Notes under the pieces: generated by a model | Database searches by the model: none | What the model was told of the DNA's origin: nothing | What the model saw: the letters and a program-made list of their open reading frames with translations, nothing else | NCBI RefSeq assembly: GCF_006346395.1 | Contig: NZ_VDMS01000001.1 | Location: forward strand, 930,001 to 994,000 | Length of the DNA: 64,000 nucleotides | DNA from: Nocardioides plantarum | Lineage (GTDB): Bacteria; Actinomycetota; Actinomycetes; Propionibacteriales; Nocardioidaceae | Direction: 5' to 3' | Shown here: piece after piece, positions 61,016 to 64,000 of the stretch | Layout of the letters: each line of letters opens with the position of its first letter | How positions within the stretch are numbered: position 1 is the first letter of the stretch | Translations under genes and position numbers: made by a program

Positions 61016-62281
61016 TCAGAGGTACTTCATCGGGTTGACGGCGACGCCGTCCTCCATGACCGTGAAGTGCAGGTGGCAGCCGGTGGACCAGCCCGTGGTG
61101 CCGGACAGCCCGACGACCTCGCCGCGGTCGACCCGCTCGCCCTTGGAGGCCTTGTAAACCGACATGTGGTTGTAGATGAGGACCAGGCTCTTGCCGTTGA
61201 CCTTGCCGATGGACAGGTAGAGCCGGTTGCCGTAGACGGAGTCGAAGTAGGTGTCGATCACCGTGCCGCCCGCGGCGGCATAGAGAGGCGCCCCGCAGCC
61301 GGTGCCGAAGTCGGTGCCGTTGTGGAGGCTGTAGTAGCCGTAGATCGGGTGGATCCGGTAGCCGAAGGGCGAGGTGACCGGACCGGCGGCCGGCGGGCTG
61401 AGGTAGCCGCCGGACTTGCCCTGGAAGCCGCGGAAGTTGCGCTGACGCTCGGCGATCGCGAGCAGCTGCTTCTTGATCCGGGCCTCCCGGCCGCGCAGCG
61501 CACCGAGGACCCGGTTGTCGCGGGCGAGGGCGACATCGGCCTTCTGGCGCGCCCACGAGGCCTCCCTGACGAGGCCCTCGACCGTCTTCTCGGCCTCGAC
61601 GGACTCGGTGTAGAGCCCCTCGAGCTCGACGAGGTGGGCGGCGGCCTGCTTGCGCTTCTTCTCCACCGCCAGGGTGGTGCGCTTGACGGTGGCCCGCTCG
61701 GCCGTGAGGTCGTCCTCGGCCTCGGTGAGGTCGACGAAGATGGTCGACTGGCGGCCGGTGACGACCTGGTTCGCCAGCTGGCGGGTGCCGAGGTCCTTGA
61801 GCGAGTTGCTCTCGAAGAGGTCGCCGATCTTGCGGAGCTCGGGGTCGCCCCCGGTGTAGATCATCGTGGTGGTGTTGCGCGCGATGCGGCGCTGCTTGTC
61901 GACGGCGGCGGTCGCGGCGCGCATGGCCCGGGTCGCCCGGTCCAGCTCGAGCTCGGCCCGGGTCAGGGCGTCCTGGAGCTCGGCGTCACGGTCGCGGGCC
62001 GCGCTCAACCGCTCGCGTACGTCGGCGAGGGTCCGGCGCGCGTCGGAGAGCCGGTCGAGGGCCTGGTTGAGCCGCGAGGTGGCCCAGGCGGCCGCCCGGC
62101 TCGACTCGTCGACGTCGGCGGCCGCTGCGGAGATGCGGCCCTTGACCTCGCGTTGCTTGTTCTTCAGGTCGCCCTTGTCGTCGGCATCGGCGGCGAGCGG
62201 TGCGGCCAGGGCCGCGAGAGAGACGAGGCCCACGCAGGCAGCGAGGAGTCGCTGCCGCGGAGCGCTGGGGAAGGAGCGCAC
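61016..62281 (-). CDS. EnvC-like M23 peptidase with coiled coil, FtsEX partner candidate
   Basis: A 421-residue exported protein. Signal peptide residues 1-31 (RLLAACVGLVSLAALAAPLAADA). A coiled coil of about 230 residues follows (KNKQREVKGRISAAAADVDESSRAAAW ... LTAERATVKRTTLAVEKKRKQAA). The C-terminal LytM/M23 zinc peptidase has ligands in LHNGTDFG and GCHLHFTVM, plus a G-rich loop, so it should be catalytically active. EnvC (E. coli), PcsB (pneumococcus) and RipC (mycobacteria) are regulated by FtsEX through such coiled coils. It lies directly downstream of ftsX, so this link is likely. GTG 62281. The 66-base spacer to ftsX holds nothing else. Confidence 0.92.
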   Translation of the reverse strand: MRSFPSAPRQRLLAACVGLVSLAALAAPLAADADDKGDLKNKQREVKGRISAAAADVDESSRAAAWATSRLNQALDRLSDARRTLADVRERLSAARDRDAELQDALTRAELELDRATRAMRAATAAVDKQRRIARNTTTMIYTGGDPELRKIGDLFESNSLKDLGTRQLANQVVTGRQSTIFVDLTEAEDDLTAERATVKRTTLAVEKKRKQAAAHLVELEGLYTESVEAEKTVEGLVREASWARQKADVALARDNRVLGALRGREARIKKQLLAIAERQRNFRGFQGKSGGYLSPPAAGPVTSPFGYRIHPIYGYYSLHNGTDFGTGCGAPLYAAAGGTVIDTYFDSVYGNRLYLSIGKVNGKSLVLIYNHMSVYKASKGERVDRGEVVGLSGTTGWSTGCHLHFTVMEDGVAVNPMKYL

Positions 62282-62347
62282 GGGAAAGCCATTTCGTCGG
62301 GGGAAGCGTCCGGGGAAGAGGACGTGTTCGAAGGTAAGGCCGACAGG

Positions 62348-63265
62348 TCAGAATTTGAGGTATTTGCGGGTCAGCAGGAGTGTCGGGATCAGCGTGAGCA
62401 GCGGACCGGCCACCGCGATGACCGCCACGGTGAACAGGTAGTCGGGCCACCCGATGAACGGCAGGAAGTCGAACTCGGCGTCGAGGTAGTCGATGATCCC
62501 GAACTTCGTCAGCGCCGCGAGGCTGCCCGCGGCCAGTCCCACGCCCACGATGGCGTTGAAGATCGCCTCCAGCACGAACGGCAGCACGATGAACAGGCGC
62601 GAGGCGCCCACCAGGCGCATGATCTCGATCTCTCGGCGGCGGGCCAGGGCCGTCAGCCGGATCGTGTTGGCCACGAGCAGCACCGCAGCGATCAGGAGCA
62701 CGCCTGCGGCGCCCCACGCGGAGTACTTGATGACGTTGATGAGCTTGAACACGTTGCCCACCAGGTCCTTGGCGAGCACGACGTTGCGGACGCCGTCGAG
62801 GTTCTCGACCGCGCTCTGCACGCCTTGGTACTCGTCGGCGTTCTTGAGGGTGATCTCGATCTCCTTGGGCACGAACTCGGCCGTGAGGAACGCATCGGGA
62901 CCCACGGTCTGCGCCCGGGTGACCAGGCCCAGCCGGATGTAGTTCTCGAGCCCCTCCTTCTGGGAGACCTGCTTGATGTCCGCGACCTCGGGGTTGTCCT
63001 TGATCGTCTCGAGGACGGCCGCCTCCTGGGCCGGGGTCACGGCGTTGGGGCACTGCGGCTGGTCGTCGTCGGGCACGCAGAGGTAGACCGAGACGGTGAG
63101 CTCGCTGCCGATCACCTCGGTCGTCAGCTGCGCCTGCAGGTTGAGCATCACGCCGATGCCCCCCAGGGTCAGCGAGACGAACAGCGTGAGGATGACGGCC
63201 GCGTGCATCGACATGTTGCGACGCAGGCCCTGGCTCAGGTTGGTGCTGACGTGGCGCAGCTGCAT
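62348..63265 (-). CDS. ftsX: cell division protein FtsX
   Basis: A 305-residue membrane subunit of the FtsEX complex. Helix 1 lies at about residues 22-44 (AAVILTLFVSLTLGGIGVMLNL). Then comes an external domain of about 120 residues (SVYLCVPDDDQPQCPNAVTPAQ...), then three C-terminal helices, about 184-206, 233-253 and 275-297. The external domain binds a partner hydrolase in other actinobacteria. Sequence ends LLTRKYLKF. ATG 63265 follows ftsE after 56 bases. FtsEX controls cell-wall cleavage at the septum through ATP-driven shape change. Confidence 0.96.
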   Translation of the reverse strand: MQLRHVSTNLSQGLRRNMSMHAAVILTLFVSLTLGGIGVMLNLQAQLTTEVIGSELTVSVYLCVPDDDQPQCPNAVTPAQEAAVLETIKDNPEVADIKQVSQKEGLENYIRLGLVTRAQTVGPDAFLTAEFVPKEIEITLKNADEYQGVQSAVENLDGVRNVVLAKDLVGNVFKLINVIKYSAWGAAGVLLIAAVLLVANTIRLTALARRREIEIMRLVGASRLFIVLPFVLEAIFNAIVGVGLAAGSLAALTKFGIIDYLDAEFDFLPFIGWPDYLFTVAVIAVAGPLLTLIPTLLLTRKYLKF

Positions 63266-63321
63266 GGAACGGGGTACTCCTGAAGATCGTGGGGTGGGCC
63301 GGGACGCGCCCGCTCGTGGTG

Positions 63322-64000
63322 CTAGTGCTGGAAGCCGTAGGCGCCGTCGGCCTCGTCGCGCACGACGTGGCCGTGCTCGAGCTCGATGACGCGCTTGCGC
63401 ATCTGGTCGACGATCCCGTTGTCGTGGGTGGCCATCAAGATGGTGGTGCCGGTGGCGTTGATCTCCTCGAGGAGCTTCATGATGCCGACCGAGGTCGTGG
63501 GGTCCAGGTTGCCGGTGGGCTCGTCGGCGATGAGAATCATCGGCTCATTGACCATCGCCCGGGCGATGGCGACGCGCTGCTGCTCGCCGCCCGACAGCTC
63601 CTCGGGCATCCGGCCGGCCTTGTCGGCCAGGCCGACGATCTCGAGCGTCCGGGGGACGGTGGACTTGATCTCCCGGCTGGACTTGCCGGTGACCTGCATG
63701 GCGAAGGCGACGTTCTCGGCGACCGTCTTGGAGGGCAGCAGCCGGAAGTCCTGGAAGACGGTGCCGATCTGGCGGCGCAGCCGCGGGACCTTCCAGGTGG
63801 CGAGCCGGTTGATCTCCTTGCCGGCGACGTAGACCCGGCCGCCCGTGGGACGCAGCTCGCGCAGGACCAGACGCAGGGCGGTCGACTTGCCCGAGCCCGA
63901 GGTCCCGACGAGGAACACGAACTCGCCCTTGTCGACGTCGATCGTCACCTGGTTGAGCGCCGGCTTGCCGGGTCCGGGATAGGACACGGTGGCCTTCTCG
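63322..64000 (-). CDS. ftsE: cell division ATP-binding protein FtsE (partial, 5' end outside window)
   Basis: The ABC ATPase of FtsEX. Walker A is LVGTSGSGKSTALRL, Q-loop VFQDFRLLP, signature EELSGGEQQRVAIARA, Walker B MILIADEPTGNLDP and H-loop LMATHDNGIV. The C-terminus ends in DEADGAYGFQH. A frame from ATG 63987 exists, but family proteins begin about ten residues earlier (MIRFEKVTVSYPG), and the reading frame here stays open with EKATVSYPG to base 64000. The true start is therefore beyond the window. It forms an operon with ftsX and probably the M23 gene. Confidence 0.97.
   Translation of the reverse strand, partial: EKATVSYPGPGKPALNQVTIDVDKGEFVFLVGTSGSGKSTALRLVLRELRPTGGRVYVAGKEINRLATWKVPRLRRQIGTVFQDFRLLPSKTVAENVAFAMQVTGKSSREIKSTVPRTLEIVGLADKAGRMPEELSGGEQQRVAIARAMVNEPMILIADEPTGNLDPTTSVGIMKLLEEINATGTTILMATHDNGIVDQMRKRVIELEHGHVVRDEADGAYGFQH

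Overview
The window is about 64 kb of very GC-rich DNA, almost fully coding, with many GTG starts and four-base or one-base gene overlaps. Gene content and order point to a high-GC actinobacterium, most likely Nocardioides or another member of the Nocardioidaceae. The main reasons are a clpS-DUF2017 ... mec-cysO-cysM ... murI-Rv1339-like block, an ftsE-ftsX-M23-smpB-ssrA block, DUF3039, DUF3048, DUF3152 and DUF6458 proteins, a 13E12-type HNH protein and an IdeR-type iron box. The genus is an inference from content, not from a marker search.

Layout. 0-2.6 kb: the end of an ABC ATPase, a DUF6458 protein, a cAMP-phosphodiesterase-like beta-lactamase-fold enzyme and glutamate racemase. 2.7-7.3 kb: a divergent PRPP synthetase, a D-cysteine desulfhydrase gene destroyed by an in-frame internal deletion, an orphan perfect palindrome, a secreted DUF3152 protein and a stand-alone family A polymerase. 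7.3-10.5 kb: the mec-cysO-cysM cysteine pathway, with a P-loop/NYN-nuclease gene pair and a REP-like doublet placed between cysO and cysM. 10.6-16.5 kb: a CitA/CitB-type two-component system divergent from a complete tripartite tricarboxylate transporter (tctCBA) and a universal stress protein. 16.5-25 kb: DUF2017, ClpS, an enoyl-CoA hydratase, an exporter, an S9 peptidase, two RDD proteins, and HPPD divergent from an Lrp/AsnC regulator.

25-31.2 kb: an M50-like membrane peptidase, an AAA ATPase under a striking direct-repeat promoter, and a siderophore uptake operon (ATPase, lipoprotein, fused double permease) behind a clear iron box. 31.2-40.3 kb: an accessory stretch with a HxlR/quinone-reductase pair, a 13E12 HNH protein preceded by 59-bp repeats, a guanidinium exporter under a guanidine-III riboswitch, GNAT, VanZ, an MFS drug exporter with 11-bp operator repeats, and a rifampin ADP-ribosyltransferase. 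40.3-42.3 kb: an ISL3 transposase remnant with a frameshift, followed by a less GC-rich island of two unrecognised secreted or membrane proteins.

42.3-59 kb: a helicase/DUF3039 pair, AlgH, a TetR regulator with a paired-palindrome operator, DUF3048 lipoprotein, a FabG-like reductase, a triple-palindrome element, HIT, several exported hydrolases, FetB, and a compact three-gene set (sensor kinase, response regulator, unknown 460-residue protein). 59.1-64 kb: tmRNA, an amidohydrolase, SmpB, an M23 coiled-coil peptidase, FtsX and FtsE. tmRNA and SmpB act together in ribosome rescue. FtsEX probably drives the M23 protein in cell-wall cleavage at division.

Stretches of 300 bases or more without a protein gene are 32568-32909 (repeats), 40281-40630 (ISL3 remnant) and 59016-59577 (tmRNA). 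I saw no tRNA, rRNA or CRISPR array. Best candidates for a second look: the guanidine-III riboswitch, the AAA ATPase with its repeat promoter, the P-loop/NYN pair, the triple palindrome, the deleted desulfhydrase and the post-ISL3 island.
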